Origin: an uncultured Bacteroides sp.
GTDB lineage: Bacteria > Bacteroidota > Bacteroidia > Bacteroidales > Bacteroidaceae
DNA length: 64,000 nt
Direction of reading: 5' to 3'
Assembly: GCF_963677715.1 (NCBI RefSeq)
Contig: NZ_OY782493.1
Coordinates: forward strand, 310,001-374,000
Below are positions 9,276 through 17,471 of the stretch, in pieces; position 1 is the stretch's first letter, and each line of letters opens with the position of its first letter. A program made the translations under genes and the position numbers. The notes under the pieces were generated by a model, which saw nothing but the letters and a program-made list of their open reading frames with translations, made no database searches and had not been told where the DNA came from.

Positions 9276-10303
9276 TGTTTATATGTTATTAATTCATTTA
9301 TCAACGCTTGAAGCGAAACCGAGACACAGGCAATGTACTTATCTGCCGCACCATAATAAATATATAGTGTGTCTCCAAATGTAGCAGTACCTGTAGGGAA
9401 GCAGACTCTATTTACTACTCCCGTTAATTCGTAGTCCGTTTCGGGGCTGAACAGTGGGTATGGGAGGCGTGCAAGTTCAATTGTCGGATTTTCAAGATCT
9501 AATAATGCAGCACTTGCAGTATATACATACCCATCGGTCGTATCGCGTACACTATGGTATATCATTAACCAACCTTCGGGCGTTTCTATAGGGGGGCAAC
9601 CTGCACCGATATAGCTCGACTCGTGGTCATACTTTGGCTCAAAGAATATATGGCTCGTGAAATCAAGGAAATAGTTTTTCCAGAACTCAGCCGTGAGATC
9701 TTCCTCCTTATCGACTACGATTAATTGTATATCGGGCTTAATACGGTGCATAAGGTAAAACTTTCCACCTATTTTTCGAGGGAAAAAAACAAGATCTTTA
9801 TCCGTTATATAGACTGTCTTGCCATCGTTTGTTTTCGATTCTCTCCTGTTATAGCTACGAAAATATTTATCGGTGTGATGTCCGTTTACTATGACCAATT
9901 CTTTAAACTGTTCATAAGTAAACTGAGAAGTTATAATCCCTTTTTTACTAAAATGGTTTAAATCGGTAGATATGGCTAATGCCCCTACTGCGCTTACGCC
10001 ATCATAGGCTGTGTAAGTCATGTAGTATGTCTCTTCAATCTTTACGATTCTGGGATCTTCCATGCCGTGACTTTCGTAATCAAACTCGGAGCACACTAAA
10101 GGGTGGTCATTTCGTTGAACAACCTCTAGCGGCCCCTTTAAACGACAATAACCAATGGTGGAATAATTTCCTTTTCTCACAGCGCGGTAGAACATATGTA
10201 CATTCTCTCCTTCAGCTATTATGGCAGGATTCATTACGCCGTCATTTTCAAAGTCCAGATTGCTACTTTTAAGTATAATGCCTTCTCTCTTAATGGATAT
10301 CAT
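9272..10303 (-). CDS. GH130 family glycoside phosphorylase or hydrolase
   Basis: 343 residues, a five-bladed beta-propeller of the GH130 type: NPAIIAEGENVHMFYRAV near the start, the conserved HGMEDPRIVKI block holding the catalytic Asp, then GCPPIETPEGWLMIYH and a final YIYYGAADKYIACVS strand. There is no signal peptide, so it is cytoplasmic. GH130 enzymes are inverting mannoside phosphorylases (mannosylglucose, mannobiose or mannosyl-GlcNAc) or beta-1,2-mannosidases; the subfamily cannot be decided by eye. The ATG shares its A with the stop of the upstream small ORF (TAATG), and its own stop overlaps the GT4 start by 4 bases. This is a three-gene coupled operon. Confidence 0.88.
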   Translation of the reverse strand: MISIKREGIILKSSNLDFENDGVMNPAIIAEGENVHMFYRAVRKGNYSTIGYCRLKGPLEVVQRNDHPLVCSEFDYESHGMEDPRIVKIEETYYMTYTAYDGVSAVGALAISTDLNHFSKKGIITSQFTYEQFKELVIVNGHHTDKYFRSYNRRESKTNDGKTVYITDKDLVFFPRKIGGKFYLMHRIKPDIQLIVVDKEEDLTAEFWKNYFLDFTSHIFFEPKYDHESSYIGAGCPPIETPEGWLMIYHSVRDTTDGYVYTASAALLDLENPTIELARLPYPLFSPETDYELTGVVNRVCFPTGTATFGDTLYIYYGAADKYIACVSVSLQALINELITYKQ

Positions 10304-10434
10304 TATTTAGACTTTATATCTAAAGTAGTCTCATTCTTTCTTTTCTTTTCTCTTTGATACTCAGTTAAAACTTTGGCCTTTGGCGTTGTCGCTTTTTCCT
10401 TTTTACTTTCTTTTTTACTTTCTTTACCTTTCAT
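10303..10434 (-). CDS. 43-residue basic protein coupled to the GH130 gene
   Basis: Not previously apparent at usual ORF length cut-offs. From the ATG at 10434 the minus strand reads 43 codons to a TAA at 10303-10305. The product begins MKGKESKKESKKEK and continues with VLTEYQREKKRKNE; about half its residues are Lys, Arg or Glu. It has a heptad-poor, probably disordered or single-helix character, with no membrane segment or signal. The stop and the GH130 start share one base (TAATG), which is typical of translational coupling and argues that it is translated. It could be a regulatory leader peptide or a small accessory subunit. No family is recognised. Confidence 0.6.
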   Translation of the reverse strand: MKGKESKKESKKEKATTPKAKVLTEYQREKKRKNETTLDIKSK

Positions 10435-10760
10435 GATTTTTCTTTTTTAATAGATGATTTATAAATTGCACCTTTACGGACTTAAAAACAAGTCCTATTA
10501 TTTTATAATATGAATACTTAATTTGCGGAGTTAAAACAGAAATGTAATGAGGAAGTAAAGTGCCTTTTAGGGGCACATTTAGATGGACATTATTTTATGT
10601 TGCAAGATACAATAAAATATCGTCAAAACAATAATATGATGAATTATTTTGTCTTTAAATAACATATGTGGCATTTATTTTAATGCTGCTACCCGAGAAA
10701 AGGGAAAGAACAGTTTTTTACAAGGTATTTTAAATGAAAAAGGAAGCTTAGAATGTATTA

Positions 10761-10822
10761 AAACATCCCCATGTTTTAATACATAACATCCGGATGTAAT
10801 ATACCATAACATGGGGATGTTT
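10761..10822. repeat. Nested palindrome: 15-bp inverted repeat enclosing a 12-bp palindrome
   Basis: AAACATCCCCATGTT at 10761-10775 is a perfect inverted copy of AACATGGGGATGTTT at 10808-10822. Centred between them is the perfect palindrome ACATCCGGATGT at 10786-10797. All three arms share the ACATCC core, and a further GGGATGTTTT lies just after. It could be a cruciform or a cluster of regulator sites. No U-run follows on either strand, which argues against a simple terminator. Confidence 0.7.
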
Positions 10823-11146
10823 GCGTATAATATATAGGGATGTTTTGGTATAGAAAATATCTTTTGAGAGGGAATGATACTATTATTTTTATCTTTAAGG
10901 GAGTTGATAGTGAATGAATGGAATTGCTACCTTTGCATATCTGTTAGCTGAATTGAAGTATATTCTATAAATTGTGCACAAATTGGATATAATATTTTCT
11001 TAGATTTTATAACATGTGCAATTTATTTGCCTACAACCTAGCTAATCCTGACGGAATTGTTCATACTCGGAAACAATATCTGAGGCTTTGTATTTGGAAA
11101 TCATTACTTTAAGTTTAAGTTTTTCAAACCAAACGTTGACTTTAAA

Positions 11147-11177
11147 TTTGTATATTACAACATTTCACCTATATTTG
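11147..11177 (+). promoter_or_regulatory. Bacteroidetes promoter of the acyl-transfer operon
   Basis: TTTG at 11147-11150, a 19-base spacer, then TATATTTG at 11170-11177: a close match to the -33/-7 consensus of the Bacteroidetes primary sigma factor. Transcription would start near 11184, giving a leader of about 60 bases before the first ATG. Confidence 0.7.
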
Positions 11178-11246
11178 CACCAATTTGTTGTATATCTTAG
11201 CGAGAGATATGCATATCATTTGCAATAAGACGCGTTAGGATGAATA

Positions 11247-12992
11247 ATGATTCAAATGAAAGCATTTAAAGAAATAAAGGCTAATCTTAAGACAAAGAGT
11301 CTTTGCTTACCAACTTTAAGGGTCGCATTGTTAGGCGATACAGCAACCCAATTTCTTGCAATCGCAATTAAGGGATTGGGGATTGATTATGGTTACAATT
11401 TTGATTTATTTGAAGCCGAGTACAATCAAGTCGAAAGACAAATAGAAGATCTCACGAGTGATTTGTATGAGTTTAAGGCTAAATATATCATTCTTTTTCA
11501 ATCGACATACAAATTCGGAGAACTATATTCACTGTCTACAGTTGAACAACAAGGTGTTTTAGCTGATAAACGTTTACAATTCGTCAAAGAAACTTGTTAT
11601 AAAAATAGGGATTCGAAAATTATTTATTATAATTATCCCGAGATTGGTGACACTGTATTCGGTAGCTATGCAAATAAAATAATATCGTCATTTACCTACC
11701 AAACGAGAAAATTTAATTATGAATTAATGCGTCTGTCTCAAGACGTTCCAAACCTGTTTATTTGTGATATTGCTGAATTACAAAATAAATATGGGCGTAA
11801 CTTTATGTTTGCTCCCAACATCTATATTGGCACCGAAATGATATTTTCAGTTGATGCCATACCTTATGTTGCAGCTCGCACATTGGATGTTATAGCAGCC
11901 ACTGAAGGTAAAATAAAAAAATGTCTGATTCTTGATTTGGATAATACTCTTTGGGGTGGAACTATTGGAGACGATGGATTAGAAGGTATTCAATTGGGAC
12001 ATGGCTTAGGTATAGGTAAAGCGTTTACTGAACTACAAATGTGGGTTAAGAAACTCAAAAACAGGGGTATTGTGATTTGCGTTTGTAGCAAAAACAATGA
12101 AAGCATAGCAAAAGAAGCATTTGAAAAGCACCCTGATATGATTCTTAGATTGGATGATATTGCTGTGTTCATAGCAAACTGGGAAACAAAGGTTGATAAT
12201 ATACGCTCTATCCAGCAGATTTTAAATATCGGATTTGATTCAATGGTGTTTTTAGATGATAATCCATTTGAAAGGAATATTGTAAGAGAAAACATATCAG
12301 ATATTACAGTGCCGGAATTACCTGAAGATCCTGCAGAATATCTGGAATATCTATATTCTCTTAATTTGTTTGAAACGGGTTCATACAGCAATGAAGATAA
12401 AGATAGAACAAAACAATATCAAGAACAAGCCGAACGCGCAATATTGTCAAAGTCTTTTGTTGATGAGGCTGAATTTCTGAAATCACTGGATATGACTTCC
12501 GAAGTATCAGGGTTTACTAAATTCAATATACCACGTGTGGCGCAGCTGTCTCAGCGTAGCAATCAGTTTAATCTGCGCACAATACGTTATACGGAGTCTG
12601 ATATTGAAGCTATGGCTCATGCTAACGACTGTCTTGGGATAACCTTTACATTAAAAGATAAGTTTGGGGACAATGGACTAATCTGCGTAGTCATCATGAA
12701 TGCTATAGATTCTGAAACTTGCTTTATTGATACATGGTTTATGAGTTGCCGGGTTCTGAAGAGAGGTATGGAAAGTTTTACTCTAAATACGATTGTTTCT
12801 TTTGCACGGCAAAAAGGCTTTAAAAAAATTATTGGGGAGTACATACCCACAGCCAAGAATAAAATGGTGGAAGAGCACTATACGAACTTAGGGTTCAATG
12901 TTGAGGCATCTGCCAAGAGGAATTTATATTCATTAATTGTAGATACATATAAAGATAAAAAATGTTTTATACACGGAATTATTAAACAATAA
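11247..12992 (+). CDS. FkbH-like HAD-IIIC loading enzyme
   Basis: 581 residues. The middle holds a HAD hydrolase core of the FkbH/HAD-IIIC type: LDLDNTLWGG with nucleophile D230 and D232, CVCSKN (motif II) and MVFLDDNPFERN (motif IV). Residues before about 220 form the N-terminal SGNH-like lobe of this family, and residues after about 400 look like a GNAT-type domain. Characterised FkbH proteins take 1,3-bisphosphoglycerate, remove phosphate and load a D-glyceryl group onto the pantetheine arm of an acyl carrier protein. An ACP gene starts 2 bases after this one, which fits that role exactly. An ATG at 11256 is an alternative start. Base composition is visibly more AT-rich than the housekeeping genes around it. 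Confidence 0.87.
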   Translation: MIQMKAFKEIKANLKTKSLCLPTLRVALLGDTATQFLAIAIKGLGIDYGYNFDLFEAEYNQVERQIEDLTSDLYEFKAKYIILFQSTYKFGELYSLSTVEQQGVLADKRLQFVKETCYKNRDSKIIYYNYPEIGDTVFGSYANKIISSFTYQTRKFNYELMRLSQDVPNLFICDIAELQNKYGRNFMFAPNIYIGTEMIFSVDAIPYVAARTLDVIAATEGKIKKCLILDLDNTLWGGTIGDDGLEGIQLGHGLGIGKAFTELQMWVKKLKNRGIVICVCSKNNESIAKEAFEKHPDMILRLDDIAVFIANWETKVDNIRSIQQILNIGFDSMVFLDDNPFERNIVRENISDITVPELPEDPAEYLEYLYSLNLFETGSYSNEDKDRTKQYQEQAERAILSKSFVDEAEFLKSLDMTSEVSGFTKFNIPRVAQLSQRSNQFNLRTIRYTESDIEAMAHANDCLGITFTLKDKFGDNGLICVVIMNAIDSETCFIDTWFMSCRVLKRGMESFTLNTIVSFARQKGFKKIIGEYIPTAKNKMVEEHYTNLGFNVEASAKRNLYSLIVDTYKDKKCFIHGIIKQ

Positions 12993-12994
12993 TA

Positions 12995-13231
12995 ATGGAA
13001 AGAACTGAAATTTTAAAAAAAGTGAATGGTATTTTTTCAGATATATTAGATGACGAAAATATTGTTTTAAATGAACAAACAACTGCTGATGATGTAGAAG
13101 AGTGGGATTCATTATCGCATATCCAGTTAGTTGTTGCCATAGAGAAGGCATTCAAAATAAAATTCACTTCTAAAGAAATTCTTAGCTGGAATAATGTAGG
13201 TGAAATGGTTAATTCAATAGCAAATAAATAA
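12995..13231 (+). CDS. Discrete acyl carrier protein
   Basis: 78 residues, acidic and helical, with the phosphopantetheine attachment motif EEWDSLSHIQLV (Ser in DSL) at about residue 40. The length and helix pattern match type II acyl carrier proteins. It is not the fatty-acid ACP: the motif is DSLS rather than DSLD and the gene sits between an FkbH-like enzyme (2-base gap) and a VOC enzyme (1-base gap). It should carry the glyceryl or related hydroxyacyl group made by the preceding enzyme and hand it to the MBOAT protein. A phosphopantetheinyl transferase for it is not in the window. Confidence 0.88.
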   Translation: MERTEILKKVNGIFSDILDDENIVLNEQTTADDVEEWDSLSHIQLVVAIEKAFKIKFTSKEILSWNNVGEMVNSIANK

Positions 13232-13232
13232 T

Positions 13233-13634
13233 ATGCTGAAAGATTTTAAGTTTCATCATGTTGGTTATGTTACAGATAGCATAGATAATACTTCTGCTAT
13301 GTTTCTAAAATTAGGATACGAATGTGGCGAGAAGGTCTTAGATCCCATTCAGAACGTTTATATATGTTTTCTCCATAAGAATGATGCTCCGGGTATCGAA
13401 CTGGTTGAACCATTTAACGAAAGTTCTTCTTTAAATAAACTATTAAAGAAAAGTGGAGTATCGCCTTACCACATTTGCTATGAAGTTCCGAATATAGAAA
13501 AAGCCTATGATGAACTGCTTGAAGAGGAGTTTATCCCTCTATTCAGGCCTGTTGAAGCTACGGCGATGGATAATAGACAAATCTGTTATATGTATAAAAA
13601 AGAAATTGGTTACATTGAACTTGTAAATGAATAG
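13233..13634 (+). CDS. VOC-superfamily enzyme, methylmalonyl-CoA-epimerase-like
   Basis: 133 residues with two beta-alpha-beta-beta-beta modules of the vicinal oxygen chelate fold. All four usual metal ligands are visible: His in FHHVGYV near residue 8, Glu in GIELVEP near 66, His in PYHICYE near 86 and Glu in GYIELVNE near 131. The closest pattern is methylmalonyl-CoA epimerase/glyoxalase I. Placed directly after an ACP, it may epimerise or otherwise modify C-2 of the carrier-bound hydroxyacyl group; this is inference, as no methylmalonyl pathway gene is nearby. Confidence 0.78.
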   Translation: MLKDFKFHHVGYVTDSIDNTSAMFLKLGYECGEKVLDPIQNVYICFLHKNDAPGIELVEPFNESSSLNKLLKKSGVSPYHICYEVPNIEKAYDELLEEEFIPLFRPVEATAMDNRQICYMYKKEIGYIELVNE

Positions 13635-13640
13635 AACCGA

Positions 13641-15077
13641 ATGATTGTAAATTCCACTAGCTTTTTGATTTTCTTTTTGGTAGTTTTTTTTATATACTAC
13701 TTTATACTGAAAGAAAAAACGAAGTTGCAAAATTTACTTCTGTTGATAGCGTCCTATTTCTTCTACGGATTTGCTAACTGGAAAATATTACCTATTTTAC
13801 TGATAGCTACAATTATAGCTTATTATTTAGGCCTTGAGATTGGAAGTTCTAATAAAAGTGACGAAAAGAAAGCGTCTATACTAACAACAATTGGCGTCTG
13901 TTTAGGTGTTGGTTTGTTGTTGTATTTTAAATATCTTAATTTCTTTATTGATTCATTTGTGCAATTATTTAATGCCATTGGCTTACATTGCAATGAAATA
14001 ACACTCAATATTATACTGCCGATAGGAATTAGTTTTTTTACCTTTAAACTCATCAGTTATCTGCTGGAAGTTCATCGTAAAAGGATGGAACCGGTTGTCA
14101 ACTTTGTAACATTTGCCACTTACATATCTTTTTTTCCGACAATTCTTTCCGGCCCAATTGACCGTCCCAATATCTTCATCCCCCAACTGCAAAGCAAAAG
14201 GCTTTTCGATTTTGATTTAGTGACAAAAGGGTGCAACCAAATAGCATGGGGCATGTTTCTTAAAATGTGTGTTGCCGATAGAATTTCGATATACAATGAT
14301 GCCATATTCAATAACATTTCTCATCATAACGGGCTTACCGTATTAGTTGCGACTTTGCTCTATCCCATACAAATGTATGCTGATTTTGCAGGATACTCCG
14401 ATATGGCAATCGGCGTGGGAAAAATACTCGGATTCAAAGTGACCAAAAACTTCAACTATCCTTTCTTTGGCAGGAATATAGCCGAATACTGGAGGAATTG
14501 GCATATATCTTTAACCGGATGGTTGACTGATTATGTTTTTATGCCACTAAACATCAAATTTAGAGATATGGGAAAATGGGGATCTGAACTGGCCATTCTC
14601 ATTACTTTTGTTTTGATTGGTATGTGGCACAATGCATATTGGACTTTTGCTTTATTTGGCTTATACCACGGTTTATTATATATACCTCTAATGTTATCAG
14701 GGAGTTTTTTCAAAAAGAAAAAACTAAAATTAAACAAATTAGGGCTTCCAAATTTTCCGGATGTTAGAAGAATGCTACAAACATATTTACTTGTAGCCAT
14801 TGGTCTTATTATATTTAGAGCCTCTTCTATTAACGATATAGCAACTACTGTAAATGCATTATTCTCAAAATGGGGAGGAATCTTCATTGATTTCACTACT
14901 GTTGGTTTTATTATTATAGGCATGGTTGTCTTATTGATACACGATACTCATAAGGCTTTTAATGTTTTTCCCGGGTTATCAAAGACACCGTTAATAGTCT
15001 CTACATCATTTTACATTATGATGATAATTCTAATGGGTGTTTTTGGAGGAGATCAGTTTATTTATTTTCAATTTTAA
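13641..15077 (+). CDS. MBOAT membrane O-acyltransferase (DltB/AlgI type)
   Basis: 478 residues with about 11-12 hydrophobic membrane segments. MBOAT signatures are present: RNIAEYWRNWHISLTGWL (arginine/tryptophan-rich block near residue 280), followed by LIGMWHNAYWTF with H330 and GLYHGLLY with H343, the likely catalytic His. DltB and AlgI, the models for this family, accept an acyl group from a cytoplasmic carrier and pass it across the membrane to a teichoic acid or alginate. Here the donor should be the ACP made by the upstream genes. Gap to the VOC gene is 6 bases and to the next gene 3 bases. Confidence 0.92.
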   Translation: MIVNSTSFLIFFLVVFFIYYFILKEKTKLQNLLLLIASYFFYGFANWKILPILLIATIIAYYLGLEIGSSNKSDEKKASILTTIGVCLGVGLLLYFKYLNFFIDSFVQLFNAIGLHCNEITLNIILPIGISFFTFKLISYLLEVHRKRMEPVVNFVTFATYISFFPTILSGPIDRPNIFIPQLQSKRLFDFDLVTKGCNQIAWGMFLKMCVADRISIYNDAIFNNISHHNGLTVLVATLLYPIQMYADFAGYSDMAIGVGKILGFKVTKNFNYPFFGRNIAEYWRNWHISLTGWLTDYVFMPLNIKFRDMGKWGSELAILITFVLIGMWHNAYWTFALFGLYHGLLYIPLMLSGSFFKKKKLKLNKLGLPNFPDVRRMLQTYLLVAIGLIIFRASSINDIATTVNALFSKWGGIFIDFTTVGFIIIGMVVLLIHDTHKAFNVFPGLSKTPLIVSTSFYIMMIILMGVFGGDQFIYFQF

Positions 15078-15080
15078 GTT

Positions 15081-15995
15081 ATGAAGAGATTTTTAAATTG
15101 GATATTATTACTGCTACTGATTCTATTTTGTATTGATAGAGGTGGAAGCTTTATTATGAATGAGTTTTATAAACGATCAAAAGCCACAGATGAATATAAA
15201 ATAAACTATGTAATCAATAAAATGGATCAACCTGTTGTTTTTATGGGAAGTTCCAGATGTCACCATAGCTATGTTCCATCTATCATCAGTGACACTTTAG
15301 GATTACCTGTCTATAATGCCGGATTATGGGGAGAAAGAAACATCTATTTTCAATACGGCCTTTTGTGCAATGTTTTGCAAAGGTATACACCAAAAGTTAT
15401 ATGTTTAGAAATTCACCCTATTGATTTTATGCTAACGCCGTTCTCCGGTATAGAGAGAATATCTCCTTTAGCTCCATTTGTCGGGATGTCTACAGGTTGT
15501 GATAGCTTATTTAAAATAGAAAACAAATATATTGAATATAAAATATCGCATCTTTACAGGTATAATGGCATTTTGATATCAACAGTTGGAGGTTGTTTTT
15601 TGTCCGACAATTCACAAAAAGATAACGGATATAAGCCTCTTTACAACATTGTCGATCTTTTAGCTAAACCAGACGAATTTAGCTTCCCTATTGACAAACA
15701 AAGAATTCAATTGCTTTCTAATTTCGCAAACAAATGCAGAGAGAAGAATATAGAACTTATTCTTTTTTGTTCTCCCATGTACGTAGTAAGCAATTCTTGT
15801 GTAAAAGCACTTCAGTATGTTTCGACAATTGCGAAAGCGAATCATCTACTTTACCTCAATTACCTGACTGATACGGCATTTATTGGGAAAAGAGAGTTGT
15901 TTTATGATAGAGGCCATTTTAATGATAAAGGGGCAAAACTATATTCATCAAAAATAGCTCATGAACTCAGGCAAATTATGGGAATTAAAAAGTAA
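15081..15995 (+). CDS. Membrane-anchored SGNH-type protein, DltD/AlgJ-like partner
   Basis: 304 residues: one N-terminal membrane anchor (about 7-25), then a domain facing the periplasm. The SGNH block I is GSSRCHHSY with Ser57, and block V is DRGHFND with D276 and H279, so the serine-hydrolase triad looks complete. This layout is that of DltD or AlgJ/AlgX, which work next to an MBOAT protein as the final acyl-transfer step on the outside of the membrane. The gene follows the MBOAT gene by 3 bases and precedes the esterase lipoprotein by 4. It could be a transferase or a thioesterase; the sequence does not decide. Confidence 0.75.
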   Translation: MKRFLNWILLLLLILFCIDRGGSFIMNEFYKRSKATDEYKINYVINKMDQPVVFMGSSRCHHSYVPSIISDTLGLPVYNAGLWGERNIYFQYGLLCNVLQRYTPKVICLEIHPIDFMLTPFSGIERISPLAPFVGMSTGCDSLFKIENKYIEYKISHLYRYNGILISTVGGCFLSDNSQKDNGYKPLYNIVDLLAKPDEFSFPIDKQRIQLLSNFANKCREKNIELILFCSPMYVVSNSCVKALQYVSTIAKANHLLYLNYLTDTAFIGKRELFYDRGHFNDKGAKLYSSKIAHELRQIMGIKK

Positions 15996-15999
15996 TCTT

Positions 16000-17277
16000 A
16001 TGAAAAAAAAGATCACACTATTTATGGTCACGACCTTATTGTTATGCTATAGCTGCATTAAACCTATTAAGGAGGGTGATAAAATAATAACAGTTCCCGT
16101 GTATGGTCAAAGTTTGGCATTGGGTGAAGAAGCCAACCTCGTGACAGATTTTGATGGACTAGAAGAAAAATATAATCATAGGATACGTACTGAAAATTTA
16201 GATGAAAATTTCGGATACTTTTCTAATACAATATTTAAACAACAGGTAAAACATTGGGTACATGACCATAGACGGACTTTTGAGGTCTCTTGCTATGGCA
16301 TGGCAGAATATATTGTATCTGAGTGGAAAGAAACGCCATCTGATAATAATCTTATTTTCTGCACTTTTCCTGAAGGACAGGGTAGTTCGGGCATTGATGC
16401 TTTCGAGAAAGGTACATCATCTTATAAAAAGCTCATGAAAGAAATAAGAAACGCATACGATGTGGCAAAAGATAATGGTTGTGCTTTTATCGTTCCTGCT
16501 TTTTGTTGGCTTCAAGGAGAGAATGACTTAGTATGGAATACAGGAAGTGATTATAAAAGGAAGCTTATTCGGTTGAGAAATGATTTTGAAAAAGAAGTAA
16601 AAGAAATAACTCATCAAAAAGAAGACGTAAAATGTATTTTGTATCAAACGTCCTGCTTATCTATTTCAGAGGATACTTTTAAAATGAATGAATATGACTG
16701 TCGCCAAACAATCGTACCTCAAGCTCAAATGGAGCTAGTAAGAGATGATAAATATTTTGTTGCGAGCGGACCAACATATCCCTATTCTACAGAGAGGGAA
16801 TATGTGCACTTGGATGGGGTATCACAGAAAAAAATGGGATATTTAGAAGGCATTTCTTTATCCAAGTTACTGAAAAATAAAAAGCATTCGGGATTAATTC
16901 CCAAACAAACAATAGTTCATAATGATACAATAATTATATCATTTAATATACCTTGTCCTCCCATCGTATTGGATACAATTGAAGTTGCAAAAGTTAACGG
17001 CTATGGTTTTAGTGTAATAACCCCTAATAATCAAAATATTCTAAAAAATGTGTTGCTGCGTAATGATCAAATATATCTAGTATGCTCGGAAACGCCTCGG
17101 AAAGCAAAAGTAAGATATGCTGTAAATGGAACTTATTGGAAGTGTGGTAACAAACAAGGTTCGCGAGGTAACTTGAGGGATTCGCAGGGCGATTTCTATA
17201 AATGCAACATTAAAAACAAAACATATAGAATTGATAATTGGTGCTATATGTTTGATTGTATCTGTAGTGACCAATAA
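16000..17277 (+). CDS. Sialate O-acetylesterase-like carbohydrate esterase lipoprotein
   Basis: 425 residues from the ATG at 16000; a longer in-frame reading from 15961 overlaps the previous gene and lacks the signal. The N-terminus is a lipoprotein signal (MKKKITLFMVTTLLLCYSC). The body matches the SASA/CE6-type SGNH esterases: VYGQSLALG with catalytic Ser38, CWLQGENDL in the middle, and a late YVHLDG with H270. Family members remove O-acyl groups from sugars. In this operon it may remove or edit the acyl group that the MBOAT system adds, or act as the last transferase. A short region after about residue 300 adds a beta-rich domain of unknown use. Confidence 0.78.
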   Translation: MKKKITLFMVTTLLLCYSCIKPIKEGDKIITVPVYGQSLALGEEANLVTDFDGLEEKYNHRIRTENLDENFGYFSNTIFKQQVKHWVHDHRRTFEVSCYGMAEYIVSEWKETPSDNNLIFCTFPEGQGSSGIDAFEKGTSSYKKLMKEIRNAYDVAKDNGCAFIVPAFCWLQGENDLVWNTGSDYKRKLIRLRNDFEKEVKEITHQKEDVKCILYQTSCLSISEDTFKMNEYDCRQTIVPQAQMELVRDDKYFVASGPTYPYSTEREYVHLDGVSQKKMGYLEGISLSKLLKNKKHSGLIPKQTIVHNDTIIISFNIPCPPIVLDTIEVAKVNGYGFSVITPNNQNILKNVLLRNDQIYLVCSETPRKAKVRYAVNGTYWKCGNKQGSRGNLRDSQGDFYKCNIKNKTYRIDNWCYMFDCICSDQ

Positions 17278-17384
17278 TGAGTCTATTTTTAATTTACTGC
17301 GCACTTATGGCTGAGATGCCTGTAGGTAGAGATAAATATGATAATTTGTGGGGTGAAAGAAAATTTAAAGAATTGAACGAATAA
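17277..17384 (+). CDS. Possible 35-residue ORF coupled to the esterase gene
   Basis: An ATG at 17277 shares its A with the esterase stop codon (TAATG) and opens a 35-codon frame ending at 17384. The product starts with a short hydrophobic run (MSLFLIYCALMAEM) and ends in a charged tail (WGERKFKELNE). It may be a genuine small protein or the broken end of a former gene; the tail looks like a protein C-terminus. No family is recognised. Confidence 0.35.
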   Translation: MSLFLIYCALMAEMPVGRDKYDNLWGERKFKELNE

Positions 17385-17425
17385 GCAGTGAGAAGACTTT
17401 TTTAAATTGTGACATTTAGTAAACA

Positions 17426-17470
17426 AAAAGCAAAAAGTTCCGAATTTTAATTTCAGAGCTTTTTGCTTTT
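17426..17470 (-). terminator. Terminator of the tRNA-Asp gene
   Basis: AAAAGCAAAAAG (17426-17437) pairs perfectly with CTTTTTGCTTTT (17459-17470) around a 21-base loop. It lies directly downstream of the tRNA on the minus strand and ends in T-rich sequence on that strand. It may also stop the converging acyl-transfer operon. Confidence 0.65.
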
Positions 17471-17471
17471 G

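Larger units (their letters stand above)
10435..11246. other. 812-base AT-rich divergent intergenic region
   Basis: Separates the GH130/GT4 operon (minus) from the acyl-transfer operon (plus). It contains a nested palindrome (10761-10822), a good Bacteroidetes promoter close to the plus-strand operon (11147-11177), and a second possible -7 box (TACCTTTG near 10929-10937) further upstream. No ORF with coding character was found. The length is unusual for this compact window. Confidence 0.6.

Noticed and set aside
10601-10700. Possible promoter for the minus-strand GH130 operon (TATCTTG-like)
   Set aside because: The -7 match is incomplete and no -33 partner lies at the right distance.
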